The notes under the pieces were generated by a model. The model made no database searches. It was given only the letters and a program-made list of their open reading frames with translations, and was not told the DNA's origin. Positions 1 to 6,687 of a stretch of DNA of 15,933 nt are shown here, in pieces; the first letter of the stretch is position 1, and the number at the start of each line of letters is the position of its first letter. The position numbers were made by a program, and so were the translations under genes. Source of the stretch: Kitasatospora phosalacinea (GTDB taxonomy: Bacteria > Actinomycetota > Actinomycetes > Streptomycetales > Streptomycetaceae); the NCBI RefSeq assembly GCF_000717185.1, contig NZ_JNYE01000136.1, forward strand, positions 1 through 15,933, given 5' to 3'.

Positions 1-180
1 GGTGGGTGTGGTCGCGCCTTCGGCGCGGCGTTCCTTTTTGCCGGGCGCCCCGCTGCGCGGTTCCCCCGGCCCCCCTTCGCGGCCCAGTTTCCGGGGCCGG
101 CCGTCCGCCTCAAGGGCGCTTCGCGCGGCTGCGCCGCCGTCCTGCGGCCGGCCCTTGACCCGGGCGGCCTCTTTGCCCCG
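1..180. repeat. Palindrome-dense GC-rich segment
   Basis: This stretch is packed with short perfect inverted repeats. CGCGCC/GGCGCG at 13-18 and 22-27 has a TTC loop, GGGCGCCC at 43-50 is self-complementary, and TCAAGGGC at 110-117 pairs with GCCCTTGA at 151-158. CCGCC at 105-109 and GGCGG at 163-167 can extend that last stem. Several small GC hairpins sit inside the 110-158 stem. From memory, similar GC hairpin runs occur between genes in many Streptomyces replicons, where they often give spurious ORFs; I cannot check that here. It could be an intergenic repeat or a structured RNA. One forward frame stays open through it, but that is weak evidence of coding in such GC-rich DNA. Confidence 0.55.
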
Positions 181-654
181 GACCCCAGGCAGCTGTCGGG
201 GGGACGGGGGAGGTGCGCCCGTCGATCCCGACTCGAAGAGATCAACGCCGCCAAGCGGGCCGAGTGCGGCCACAGTGGCGGATCGGGCTGCGCCTGGTGC
301 TGGCTCACCCCTGACGCCATCGCTGAACTTCGCCACGCCGAGTGCCTCGCCGTCGCCGTCGACCTTGACCACCGGCTCACCGAACTCGGCATCCCCCGAG
401 CGCCCCGCACCGTCGTGATCGTCCCCGGTGCCCGCACCTATGCGGTGCAGGTCATGTGCGAGGAACTCGGCACCTGGGAGCTGCGCATTCCCGCCCCTGG
501 CGAACAGTACGCCCTGTTCCAGGGGGCGATGTGGGACGACCCCGACGCCCAGGTCCGCAGCGACCGGATCCCGACGTGGACCCGGGGGCGGGACGACCTT
601 GCCGACATCGCCCGGAGCTTCGCTGGCCTGCTCTGGGCGGCGGGCCTCCGGTGA
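1..654 (+). CDS. Unknown Cys/His-containing protein, 5' end unresolved
   Basis: Frame 1 is open from the first base to a TGA at 652-654. The part from about 226 onward looks coding: third positions are almost all G/C and the composition is protein-like. It reads through a Cys-rich patch (ECGHSGGSGCAWCW, about 262-303) that could bind metal, then a mixed alpha/beta region ending GLLWAAGLR. I see no ATG, GTG or TTG in this frame before GTG at 415. That GTG lies inside the apparent domain and would remove the Cys patch. So the gene either starts left of the window, running through the palindromic segment, or has lost its start. I do not recognise the family. It ends 67 bases before the next gene. 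Confidence is fair for 226-654 and low for the first 225 bases. Confidence 0.5.
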   Translation, partial: GGCGRAFGAAFLFAGRPAARFPRPPFAAQFPGPAVRLKGASRGCAAVLRPALDPGGLFAPDPRQLSGGRGRCARRSRLEEINAAKRAECGHSGGSGCAWCWLTPDAIAELRHAECLAVAVDLDHRLTELGIPRAPRTVVIVPGARTYAVQVMCEELGTWELRIPAPGEQYALFQGAMWDDPDAQVRSDRIPTWTRGRDDLADIARSFAGLLWAAGLR

Positions 655-671
655 ACCACTGCCCGCCCCCC

Positions 672-697
672 GGCCCGGCGATCCGTCGGGCCGGGCC
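672..697 (+). other. Intercistronic hairpin GGCCCGG/CCGGGCC
   Basis: A perfect 7-bp stem (672-678 with 691-697) and a 12-base loop fill the gap between the gene ending at 654 and the one starting at 722. It lies just ahead of the GAGGAGG ribosome-binding site at 706-712. No T-run follows, so it is more likely an RNA stabiliser or attenuator than an intrinsic terminator. The same stem sequence recurs at 3715-3735. Confidence 0.55.
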
Positions 698-721
698 CTG
701 TCCCCGAGGAGGCACCCCTTG

Positions 722-1246
722 ATGATCATCGACGTCCACCACGATTCCGAGGTGGCCCGCCCGGCCCGCTCCCGCGAAGTGCTCGCGGTCCTCCGTGGGA
801 TCGGCGAGCGGTTCGACGCCGCTGCCGCCGTCGTCCGGGAAGTCGCCCCGACCGAGTTGGCCACGCTCCCGCCGGTGCCCGCCCTGTCCGTCGCCGACTG
901 GCAGCGGGCGTGCCCCGCGCTGGTCGAGCTCGACGCCTTCCTGGCCGCCGCCCACGCCCAGGTGACCGCAGTCCTCTCCGGCGGCGGATTCACTCCCCGG
1001 CAGCAACTGCACTGGTCGTTCGTGCTGGCGCTCCACACCATCGGCCTTGCCTGGCGTGATGCCTACCTCCCCGGGGCGCACTACGTGATCAGTCCCGAAC
1101 TGTTCGTTCGGCCGGGCCTCCCCGCCGCTGCCGCATGGGGGGCGGCTAGCGGAGCCGCCTCAGCCCGCGCCCGTCGCTGGGCGGTCGCAGTCACGGTGCC
1201 GCACTTCCGTGCGATGTCGGACGAGGTGAACGCCGTGAGCTGGTGA
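722..1246 (+). CDS. Hypothetical protein, 174 aa
   Basis: I do not recognise this family. The ATG at 722 is chosen because a strong ribosome-binding site, GAGGAGG at 706-712, sits nine bases upstream; the same frame is open further left but lacks such a signal. The product is Ala- and Val-rich and mostly helical by composition. Residues from about 20 to 95 look like amphipathic helices (for example VLAVLRGIGERFDAAAAVV). A Trp/His-containing central part follows (LHWSFVLALHTIGLAW), which is hydrophobic but has His and Trp and is not a clear membrane segment. There is no signal peptide or obvious catalytic motif. It ends 16 bases before the -35 box of the next promoter, so it probably belongs to a separate transcript with the upstream gene. 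Confidence 0.75.
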   Translation: MIIDVHHDSEVARPARSREVLAVLRGIGERFDAAAAVVREVAPTELATLPPVPALSVADWQRACPALVELDAFLAAAHAQVTAVLSGGGFTPRQQLHWSFVLALHTIGLAWRDAYLPGAHYVISPELFVRPGLPAAAAWGAASGAASARARRWAVAVTVPHFRAMSDEVNAVSW

Positions 1247-1262
1247 ATCCATGCCCAATGAG

Positions 1263-1291
1263 TTGACTAAAAACCCTCTCTGAGGTAATAT
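1263..1291 (+). promoter_or_regulatory. Near-consensus housekeeping promoter for DUF932 operon
   Basis: TTGACT at 1263-1268 and TAATAT at 1286-1291 are separated by exactly 17 bases, close to the sigma-70/HrdB consensus. The patch is AT-rich in an otherwise GC-rich window. The spacer contains CCTC-TCT-GAGG, a small inverted repeat between the two boxes where a repressor could bind. The expected transcription start is near 1298, about 67 bases before the DUF932 ATG. It probably drives the run of same-strand genes to 6678. Confidence 0.75.
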
Positions 1292-1304
1292 TGTTCTTGT
1301 TGGG

Positions 1305-1321
1305 CGGGGAGGGCAACCCCG
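1305..1321 (+). promoter_or_regulatory. 5' leader hairpin with AGGGCAA loop
   Basis: CGGGG (1305-1309) and CCCCG (1317-1321) form a perfect 5-bp stem around a 7-base loop AGGGCAA. It falls within a few bases of the predicted transcription start. The same loop tops a longer stem at 3715-3735, ahead of another gene of the set. It may stabilise the mRNA end or be a regulator's binding site; this is inferred from sequence alone. Confidence 0.45.
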
Positions 1322-1364
1322 GCCGACACCCACGACAGACCATTCCGTGCGAAGGGCTTCACGC

Positions 1365-2513
1365 ATGACCATCACCCTGGCCAGGACCTCCACCCGCAAC
1401 GCGAGCCTCCCCGAGATCGTGAACATTCTCCGCGAGCAGCACTCCCGCAAGACCGACGTCGTCGCCCCCGTCCAGAACATCCGTGCGGCAGGTGGCCGAC
1501 TGGTCATCGAGGGTGCGGACCACGACCTCACCCCGAGCGGCGTCACCCGCAAGGCTGCGGAATACCGGCTCACCGACGTGTGCGAGTCCGGCGTCGCCGA
1601 GAAGCTCGGCATCCCGCTCGGCTACCTGAGGAAGACCCGGATTGAGGCCCCGGAGCTGTGGGACGCCAACGTCAACGGATGGCTCGCCCACGAGAGCCGC
1701 GCCGACAAGTCGTTCATGGTCCGTACGCTGACGCCCGCCCCGGACGAGGAGACCGGCACCGCCCGCGCCTTCCTCAGCCCCAGCTACCGGATCATCGACA
1801 ACCTGGACATTCTGGCCGCCGCACTCCAGGGCGTGCGGGACGCCGGAGTCGAGGTCCGGCTGGACAAGTGCGACCTCACCGACCGGAAGATGTACGTCAA
1901 GATCACCGCCCCGGAGATCAGCGCCTATGCCCCCGAGCTCCTGCGGGACTACCGAAGCCCGTTCAGCGGCGCGCGTGGTGCCGACAACCCCACCGTCTTC
2001 GCCGGGTTCGAGATCTCCAACTCCGAGACCGGGTGCGGGGCGTTCACCATCGTGCCCCGGCTGGTCGTTCAGGTCTGCGACAACGGGATGGTCATCACCA
2101 AGGACGTCATGCGGTCCGTGCACATCGGCGGCAAGCAGCAAGACGGAGTGATCCGGTGGAGCAACACCACCCAGTCCCGCACGCTCGAACTGGTCACCTC
2201 CCAGACCACCGACGCCGTCTCGACGTTCCTTGACCGTGACTACGTCACGCGGCAGCTGCGAGCCATCCAGGCGACCGCCGCCACCCGGGTGGCGAACCCG
2301 GAAGCCACCATCACCACAGTCGCCCAGCGGCTCAAGTTCACCGAGCAGAACCGCGCCGACATCTTCGCCCACTTCATTGCAGGCGGGGACCTGTCCGCCG
2401 GAGGCGTGATGCACGCCGTTACTTCCGTCGCCCAGACCCTCCCCGACGCCGACGACGCCCACGAGGTCGAGGCACTCGGCATTCGCGCCATGGAGCTGGC
2501 CGCCTCTCTGTGA
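1365..2513 (+). CDS. DUF932 family protein
   Basis: This 382-aa protein matches the pattern of the DUF932 family, plasmid- and phage-borne proteins of unknown biochemical role. Recognisable stretches are an N-terminal region around GIPLGYLRKTRIEAPELWD, a central AFLSPSYRIIDN segment, and a C-terminal half with VQVCDNGMVITKD and RWSNTTQSRTLELV. The ATG at 1365 has GAAGGG at 1351-1356 as ribosome-binding site; an in-frame GTG at 1347 lacks one. There is no signal peptide, so it should be cytoplasmic. It is the first gene after a strong promoter and is likely well expressed. Related proteins sit in accessory modules of mobile elements, which fits this context. The function is unknown and I do not assign one. 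The family call is from memory of the sequence pattern, not a search. Confidence 0.85.
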   Translation: MTITLARTSTRNASLPEIVNILREQHSRKTDVVAPVQNIRAAGGRLVIEGADHDLTPSGVTRKAAEYRLTDVCESGVAEKLGIPLGYLRKTRIEAPELWDANVNGWLAHESRADKSFMVRTLTPAPDEETGTARAFLSPSYRIIDNLDILAAALQGVRDAGVEVRLDKCDLTDRKMYVKITAPEISAYAPELLRDYRSPFSGARGADNPTVFAGFEISNSETGCGAFTIVPRLVVQVCDNGMVITKDVMRSVHIGGKQQDGVIRWSNTTQSRTLELVTSQTTDAVSTFLDRDYVTRQLRAIQATAATRVANPEATITTVAQRLKFTEQNRADIFAHFIAGGDLSAGGVMHAVTSVAQTLPDADDAHEVEALGIRAMELAASL

Positions 2514-2520
2514 CCGACCC

Positions 2521-2548
2521 GCCGCCCGGCCCACCAGGGCCGGGCGGC
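2521..2548 (+). terminator. Strong 12-bp hairpin after DUF932 gene
   Basis: A perfect 12-bp all-GC stem (2521-2532 with 2537-2548) with loop ACCA begins eight bases after the DUF932 stop. No U-tract follows. In actinobacteria such stems can terminate, attenuate or protect the 3' end of the upstream message, and this one may lower expression of downstream genes relative to DUF932. It also argues that translation of the next gene starts at 2660, not at the GTG overlapping the DUF932 stop. Confidence 0.6.
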
Positions 2549-2659
2549 CCCGGCCGGGAGCGCCGAGCCGCGGGGATCGACCCCGCGCCACGGCCCAACC
2601 CCGCGCGGCGCCGCCCGCTGCCCACCTTCACCCTTCCCGCACTACCAGGAGAACCCCAC

Positions 2660-3175
2660 GTGCCGACCCTGCCCCACACCGGGCTCCAGATCCCAAACCA
2701 GCCCCGCTACGAGGTCACCAGCTGCCAGGAGCTGGCACTACTCAGGGCGACCCCGTTCCTGGCCACCCTCAGCCACGGAAGCCGCAAGATCGGCAGCGCC
2801 CAGAACTACGGGGACGGGGACGCCACAGAGTTCGTGCCCCACGGCGACTTCGCCTTGGCCGACTTCGCCCGCTTCGCCGACGCCTGCCGACTCGACGGCC
2901 AGCCCGTCAGCCTCTCCCTGCTGCTCGACCTCCTGATCGAGGAGTTCAACGTCGGCCGTTCGCTGCGCGCACAGGCACTCCAGGGCCGAACCCTGCTCCG
3001 CGAAGTCGGCCCCGAAGGAGGCGTCACCATCAGCGGCACCATCTCGATGCCCGCCACCGCGGACGACCGCCGCCGCGCGCACGCTGCTCTCAGGCTGCCG
3101 CTCACCGCCGGCGCCATGACCCAGTTCTGGAACGGCAACTGCTGGGAGCACCTTGCCGACGGCTCCAAGACCTGA
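2660..3175 (+). CDS. Hypothetical protein, 171 aa
   Basis: I do not recognise this protein. The same frame could start at GTG 2510, overlapping the DUF932 stop, but those first 50 residues are Pro/Gly/Arg-rich and lie over a 12-bp hairpin. GTG at 2660 has AGGAGA at 2647-2652, a well-spaced ribosome-binding site, so I place the start there. The product is soluble and mixed alpha/beta. It includes a TPFLATLSHGSRKIGSAQNY stretch, a helix-rich middle (FARFADACRLDGQPVSLSLL) and a C-terminal AGAMTQFWNGNCWEHLAD. No catalytic motif, signal peptide or membrane segment is visible. It lies in the operon-like run between the DUF932 and zinc-ribbon-like genes. Existence of the gene is likely; the function is open. 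Confidence 0.75.
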   Translation: MPTLPHTGLQIPNQPRYEVTSCQELALLRATPFLATLSHGSRKIGSAQNYGDGDATEFVPHGDFALADFARFADACRLDGQPVSLSLLLDLLIEEFNVGRSLRAQALQGRTLLREVGPEGGVTISGTISMPATADDRRRAHAALRLPLTAGAMTQFWNGNCWEHLADGSKT

Positions 3176-3257
3176 CCCGTCCCGGTGCAGCCAGGGACGC
3201 CCGGACCGCACCGAGGCCGACAAGGCCTCGCCCCGTTCACCGACAGGAGACAGCAGC

Positions 3258-3680
3258 ATGCCCAAGTTCATCGTTCCCATCGACGTCATCACCGTCCACG
3301 TGGTGCCCGTGCTCGCACCCACCCCCGAAGCAGCCCAGGCAGAGGCGGAGCGCATCGTCGCGAGCGACCGGAAGACCTGGTTCGACCACACCGAGCCGCT
3401 GTGCGTCGGCGATGCCTACACCGAAGCCGAGTGGGACGCCCAGTCGAAGGGGAACACCTCCGCCGCCCAGTTCCACGCGCCGCGCATCGACTACCACCGG
3501 GACGACACGATCTGCCCGCCCGAGCACCAGCACGCCGCCAACGCCATTCCCCTGACCCGTGGATGCACCGGACGCGCCTACTCCGAGGCCAAGTGCAGCT
3601 GCGGCGACTGGTCGGTCAAGTACCTCGGCTGGCGCCACGCGGAGAAAGCGCGCCTCCAGCACCTGCGCACCGCGCACTGA
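3258..3680 (+). CDS. Small hypothetical protein with possible C-terminal metal site
   Basis: The 140-aa product starts at ATG 3258, with AGGAGA at 3245-3250 as ribosome-binding site. The N-terminus (MPKFIVPIDVITVHVVPVLA) looks like a beta strand followed by an Ala/Glu helix, as in small alpha/beta proteins. Near the C-terminus, KCSCGDW is followed by a helix carrying three His (WRHAEKARLQHLRTAH), which could form a C/H metal site. Another Cys/His cluster (ICPPEHQHAAN) lies upstream. I do not recognise the family and the metal site is inferred only from residue spacing. It follows the 171-aa gene by 82 bases and precedes the membrane protein by 88, with hairpins in both gaps. Confidence 0.75.
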   Translation: MPKFIVPIDVITVHVVPVLAPTPEAAQAEAERIVASDRKTWFDHTEPLCVGDAYTEAEWDAQSKGNTSAAQFHAPRIDYHRDDTICPPEHQHAANAIPLTRGCTGRAYSEAKCSCGDWSVKYLGWRHAEKARLQHLRTAH

Positions 3681-3714
3681 CAACTCGCTCCGACCCCAAC
3701 CGATCAACGAGTGC

Positions 3715-3735
3715 GGCCCGGAGGGCAACCGGGCC
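3715..3735 (+). promoter_or_regulatory. Leader hairpin, GGCCCGG/CCGGGCC with AGGGCAA loop
   Basis: A perfect 7-bp stem (3715-3721 with 3729-3735) encloses AGGGCAA, the same loop as in the hairpin at 1305-1321. It sits 33 bases before the GTG of the DUF2637 gene. The stem sequence is identical to that at 672-697. A GGA presented in a loop is a plausible site for an RNA-binding regulator or a masked ribosome-binding signal; this is untested inference. Confidence 0.5.
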
Positions 3736-3768
3736 ACACCCTCCCACGAAACCCGAGAGAACAAGACC

Positions 3769-4674
3769 GTGACCCCGACCACCACCGACAGGGACGCGCT
3801 CACCGCAGACCTCACCGTCGGCATCCTCGGCGTCTGCGCGTTCGCCGTCTCCTTCACCCATGTCGTGCAGACCGCCAGCGCGGCCGGCCAGACCGGATGG
3901 GTGGCCTACGCCATCGCCGTGTCCGTCGAGCTGATGGCGCTCGGCGCCGTCTCCGAGATCCGCCGCCGCAACCGCGCCCGACAGTCGGCCCGCTGGCCCC
4001 GCGGAGTCCTGGTGCTCGGCGTGGCGATGAGCCTCGCCGCCAACCTCGCCGTCGCCCGGCCCACCCCGTGGGGGTACGTGATGGCCGCTTGGCCCAGCCT
4101 GGCGTTCCTCGCCGCCGCCGGAATCATCGAGTCCCGCCCGTCTGGGCAGCCGACCGAACCCGCGTCGCCACAGCCCGACGACGCGGACGGCCGCGGGCGT
4201 CAGGACGTTGCGGCCGACCCTCTGTCCCCGACCCAGCCGGACGACCGTACTCGCGCCCAAGACCTCGCCGCTGCGACCGACGACCCCCACACCGATACAC
4301 CCGACGAGGAGCCGGCCACCGCGCCGCCGAGGGAGCGGCCGAGCAAGCTCCACGTCATCACCAGCCTGCTCGCCGCGATGCGCGCCGACCCCGACTGGCG
4401 CCCCGACTACGACGAGCTCACCGCCAGCAGCGGCTACAGCCGTTCCTGGTGCGAGAAGCGGGTCGCCGAAGCCCGCACTCTCCACGGCCGTACGAAACCC
4501 AGCCCCGTGCAGGAGCCCCTCGTCCACACGGACGACCCGCGGCCCCGCACCCCGATCCGCACCGCCCGGAGCGCCGACGACCGGCCTCTCCCACCCGCCT
4601 CCCGACCCGCACCGAACCCGTACGAGGAACCCGCACATGAACACCACCCTCCACATACCGCCGCAGCTGCGTGA
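3769..4674 (+). CDS. DUF2637 membrane protein with C-terminal HTH-like domain
   Basis: The 301-aa product matches DUF2637, an actinobacterial family common on plasmids and integrative elements. Four hydrophobic segments lie at about residues 15-33, 43-63, 79-96 and 101-120. A basic loop (RRRNRARQSARWPRG) between the second and third suggests that side faces the cytoplasm. A long Pro/Asp/Thr-rich linker follows, then a helical domain at about 192-241 (YDELTASSGYSRSWCEKRV) that resembles a helix-turn-helix. From memory, family members are often annotated near transfer or spread genes; the role is unproven. GTG 3769 is chosen because it opens just before TM1, with a weak GAGAGA upstream. The 3' end overlaps the next gene by 38 bases, so translation is probably coupled. 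It could be a membrane-bound DNA-binding or spread-type protein. Confidence 0.8.
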   Translation: MTPTTTDRDALTADLTVGILGVCAFAVSFTHVVQTASAAGQTGWVAYAIAVSVELMALGAVSEIRRRNRARQSARWPRGVLVLGVAMSLAANLAVARPTPWGYVMAAWPSLAFLAAAGIIESRPSGQPTEPASPQPDDADGRGRQDVAADPLSPTQPDDRTRAQDLAAATDDPHTDTPDEEPATAPPRERPSKLHVITSLLAAMRADPDWRPDYDELTASSGYSRSWCEKRVAEARTLHGRTKPSPVQEPLVHTDDPRPRTPIRTARSADDRPLPPASRPAPNPYEEPAHEHHPPHTAAAA

Positions 4675-5488
4675 CGCCGACGCCTACGTGCTGAACAACA
4701 GCGCGGGCAAGGACAGCGCCGCGATGCTCCACCTGTGGGCCACCACCGCCACCGACGCGATGCTGGCCCGCACGGTGGTGCTCCACCTAGACCTCGGCGA
4801 CGCCGAATGGCCGGGCGTCCCCGCCCTCGCCGCGCAGCAGGCAGCCACGTACGGACTACCCGTCGAGGTCCGCCGCCGCGAACGCGGCGGCGGCCTGCTC
4901 GACCTGGTCCGCGACCGGGGCCGCTGGCCTGGGCCCTCCACCCCCTTCTGCCGCAGTTACCTCAAGCGGGACGTGGCGCGGAAGTTCTACACCGAGCTGA
5001 CCGGCCGCCTCGGCGTCACTGGCCGACCCATCCAGATCGTCACCGAGCTCGGACTGCGCGCCGCCGAGAGCACCGTCCGCTCTCGCCGTCCCACCATCGC
5101 CCTGGACCGCGGAGCCAGCTCCGGCCGTCGCCAGGTGACCACATGGCTGCCCATCCACCAGCTCAGCACCGACGCCGTGTGGAAGACCGTACGGGCCAGC
5201 GGCATCCCACCTCATCCCGTCTACCAACAACTCGACCGCCTCAGCTGCCGCCTGTGCCCGTTCGCCGGACGCCGCTCCCTCGTCACCGCCGCACGCATGG
5301 CGCCGGACACCGCGCTCGACTACGCCCTGGTCGAAGACGAAGTCGGTCAGCCCTTCCGCCGCGACCTGTCGATGGCACAGATCATCGAAGCCGCCGAGCG
5401 CGGGGACACCGAACCCGTACGGCCTCTGCGCCCGTACGGTGCCGCCCTCCATACGCTTCCGCACCGTACGGAGGGGTGCGCCGCATGA
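4637..5488 (+). CDS. PP-loop (PAPS reductase-like) enzyme 1, three-Cys type
   Basis: This 283-aa protein belongs to the adenine-nucleotide alpha-hydrolase/PAPS reductase superfamily. The PP-loop NNSAGKDSA is at residues 20-28 and would bind ATP and activate a substrate by adenylation. LHLDLGDAEWPG is the usual second strand, and GLRAAESTVR matches the GxRxxE-type motif. Cys105 (PFCRSYLKRD) and C204-RL-C207 (CRLCPFAGRR) align roughly with the CC...CxxC iron-sulfur ligands of bacterial APS reductases, except that the first Cys of the pair is Phe. Three ligands would leave an open iron site, as in some tRNA thiolases; this is inference. ATG 4637 has GAGGAA at 4624-4629. Its stop overlaps the next start as ATGA. 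True sulfate reduction is unlikely in this plasmid context; nucleotide or RNA sulfuration is more plausible. Confidence 0.85.
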   Translation: MNTTLHIPPQLRDADAYVLNNSAGKDSAAMLHLWATTATDAMLARTVVLHLDLGDAEWPGVPALAAQQAATYGLPVEVRRRERGGGLLDLVRDRGRWPGPSTPFCRSYLKRDVARKFYTELTGRLGVTGRPIQIVTELGLRAAESTVRSRRPTIALDRGASSGRRQVTTWLPIHQLSTDAVWKTVRASGIPPHPVYQQLDRLSCRLCPFAGRRSLVTAARMAPDTALDYALVEDEVGQPFRRDLSMAQIIEAAERGDTEPVRPLRPYGAALHTLPHRTEGCAA

Positions 5489-6678
5489 CCCGTACCGACT
5501 CCACGACCTCCGACCTGCCGGTGGTCCTCAGCTTCGGCATGGGGGTGGATAGCGCCGCGCTCCTGGCCCGATGGCTCACCGAGCCGGTCAGCCGGGACTT
5601 CCCGCTCGACCGGCTGACCGTGCTGACCGCGATGACGGGCGACGAACCGGACGTCACCCGGCGCCTGGTCGAGCAGCACCTGCTGCCCCTGATACGCGAC
5701 ACCGCCACGAGGTTCGTCCAGATCAGCAGGACCAGCCAGCGCGGCGGCTACACCGTGCTGGACGACTCCCGCACCCCGCGCCGCCTGATCACCCGCGGGC
5801 CGTGGCGGCTGTCGGACGAACTCCGCGCCAGCGGCACCGTCCCGCAGATCGCCGCGAAACGGCGGCTGTGCAGCCTGCACGCGAAAGGAGACGTACTCGA
5901 CGCCTGGCTGGGCGACGAGTTCCGCGGCGCCCCGTTCCGGCACGCGCTCGGCTTCGCCAGCGAGGAACTCCGCAGAGCGGAGAGGGACGAGGGCTTCACC
6001 GCCCTCGGCCGCATCCCCGAGTACCCGCTGATCGACGGGTGGGGATGGGACCGCCACCGGTGCGAGCAGTACCTGCTCGACCACTTCGGCGAACCGTGGA
6101 CCAGGAGCGCCTGCGGATACTGCCCGTTCTCCGCAGGGCGGCGCGGGCGCGCCGAGCTGGTCGAGCGCTGGCGGGCGGAGCCGGCCATCGGCGCCCAAGC
6201 CCTCGCGCTGGAGTACACCGCGATGGCGCTCAACCCGCGCTCGAAGCTCTACGGCGACAGCGCCGCCCAGGACCTCGCCCGCGCCCACGGCCTGGCCGAC
6301 ATCCTCACCGAGTTCGAGCGCCACCTTCGGCGCCAGCGCTGGAGCGTCTACGAGGTCCGGCGGATCATCCACCCCCGACGCGGCGACCCCACCGTCAAGG
6401 GCGCCGCCTGGCGAAGCGTGCGCACCGTGTTCACCGGCAGCCGGACCGACGCCACCACCGCCCTCTCGGCCATGGCCGCTGGCCGAGCCAGCACCGACCA
6501 GTACGGAATCAGCAGAGCCGAGATCATCCCCCGCACCAGCGGGTTCCCCGCAGTCGAGATGGCCCTCGCCCTGGCACCGGCCGGCGTTGCCGACAAGGAA
6601 CGCGCCAGCTTCGCCACCTGGTGGGAACGACTGCACCACCAGGCCGACCTCGTACCCCCGGTCACGCTCGCGGCGTGA
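5485..6678 (+). CDS. PP-loop (PAPS reductase-like) enzyme 2, three-Cys type
   Basis: This is a second, longer (397 aa) member of the same superfamily, coupled to the first by an ATGA overlap. The PP-loop SFGMGVDS is at residues 16-23. Cys129 (RRLCSLHAKGDVL) and C210-GY-C213 (CGYCPFSAGRR) repeat the one-plus-two Cys layout of its neighbour, including the shared CPF(S)AGRR signature. The usual GxRxxES motif is degenerate here (GFASEELRR). The C-terminal 170 residues are an added helical region not present in enzyme 1. The pair may form a heterodimer, or act in sequence on one substrate. Comparable PP-loop proteins occur in phages and in DNA phosphorothioation systems (DndC), but no Dnd partner is seen. 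A three-way-junction structure follows the stop. Confidence 0.85.
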   Translation: MTRTDSTTSDLPVVLSFGMGVDSAALLARWLTEPVSRDFPLDRLTVLTAMTGDEPDVTRRLVEQHLLPLIRDTATRFVQISRTSQRGGYTVLDDSRTPRRLITRGPWRLSDELRASGTVPQIAAKRRLCSLHAKGDVLDAWLGDEFRGAPFRHALGFASEELRRAERDEGFTALGRIPEYPLIDGWGWDRHRCEQYLLDHFGEPWTRSACGYCPFSAGRRGRAELVERWRAEPAIGAQALALEYTAMALNPRSKLYGDSAAQDLARAHGLADILTEFERHLRRQRWSVYEVRRIIHPRRGDPTVKGAAWRSVRTVFTGSRTDATTALSAMAAGRASTDQYGISRAEIIPRTSGFPAVEMALALAPAGVADKERASFATWWERLHHQADLVPPVTLAA

Positions 6679-6687
6679 GCGGAAGAC

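Noticed and set aside
1..15. GGTGGGTGTGGT resembling the nic region of F-type plasmids
   Set aside because: The match is short and G-rich, cut by the window edge and far from the relaxase gene; it is likely coincidence.
2..418. Open frame in the palindromic left end (Pro/Ser/Arg-rich)
   Set aside because: Its composition is that of GC hairpin DNA read in a non-coding frame, and the downstream coding signal lies in a different frame.
2510..2659. GTG 2510 start overlapping the DUF932 stop
   Set aside because: The added residues are Pro/Gly/Arg-rich and read through a 12-bp hairpin; GTG 2660 has a proper ribosome-binding site. It is not fully excluded.
4637..6678. DNA phosphorothioation (Dnd) operon
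   Set aside because: Only the PP-loop component has a counterpart; no cysteine desulfurase, DndB, DndD or DndE-like gene is present in the window.
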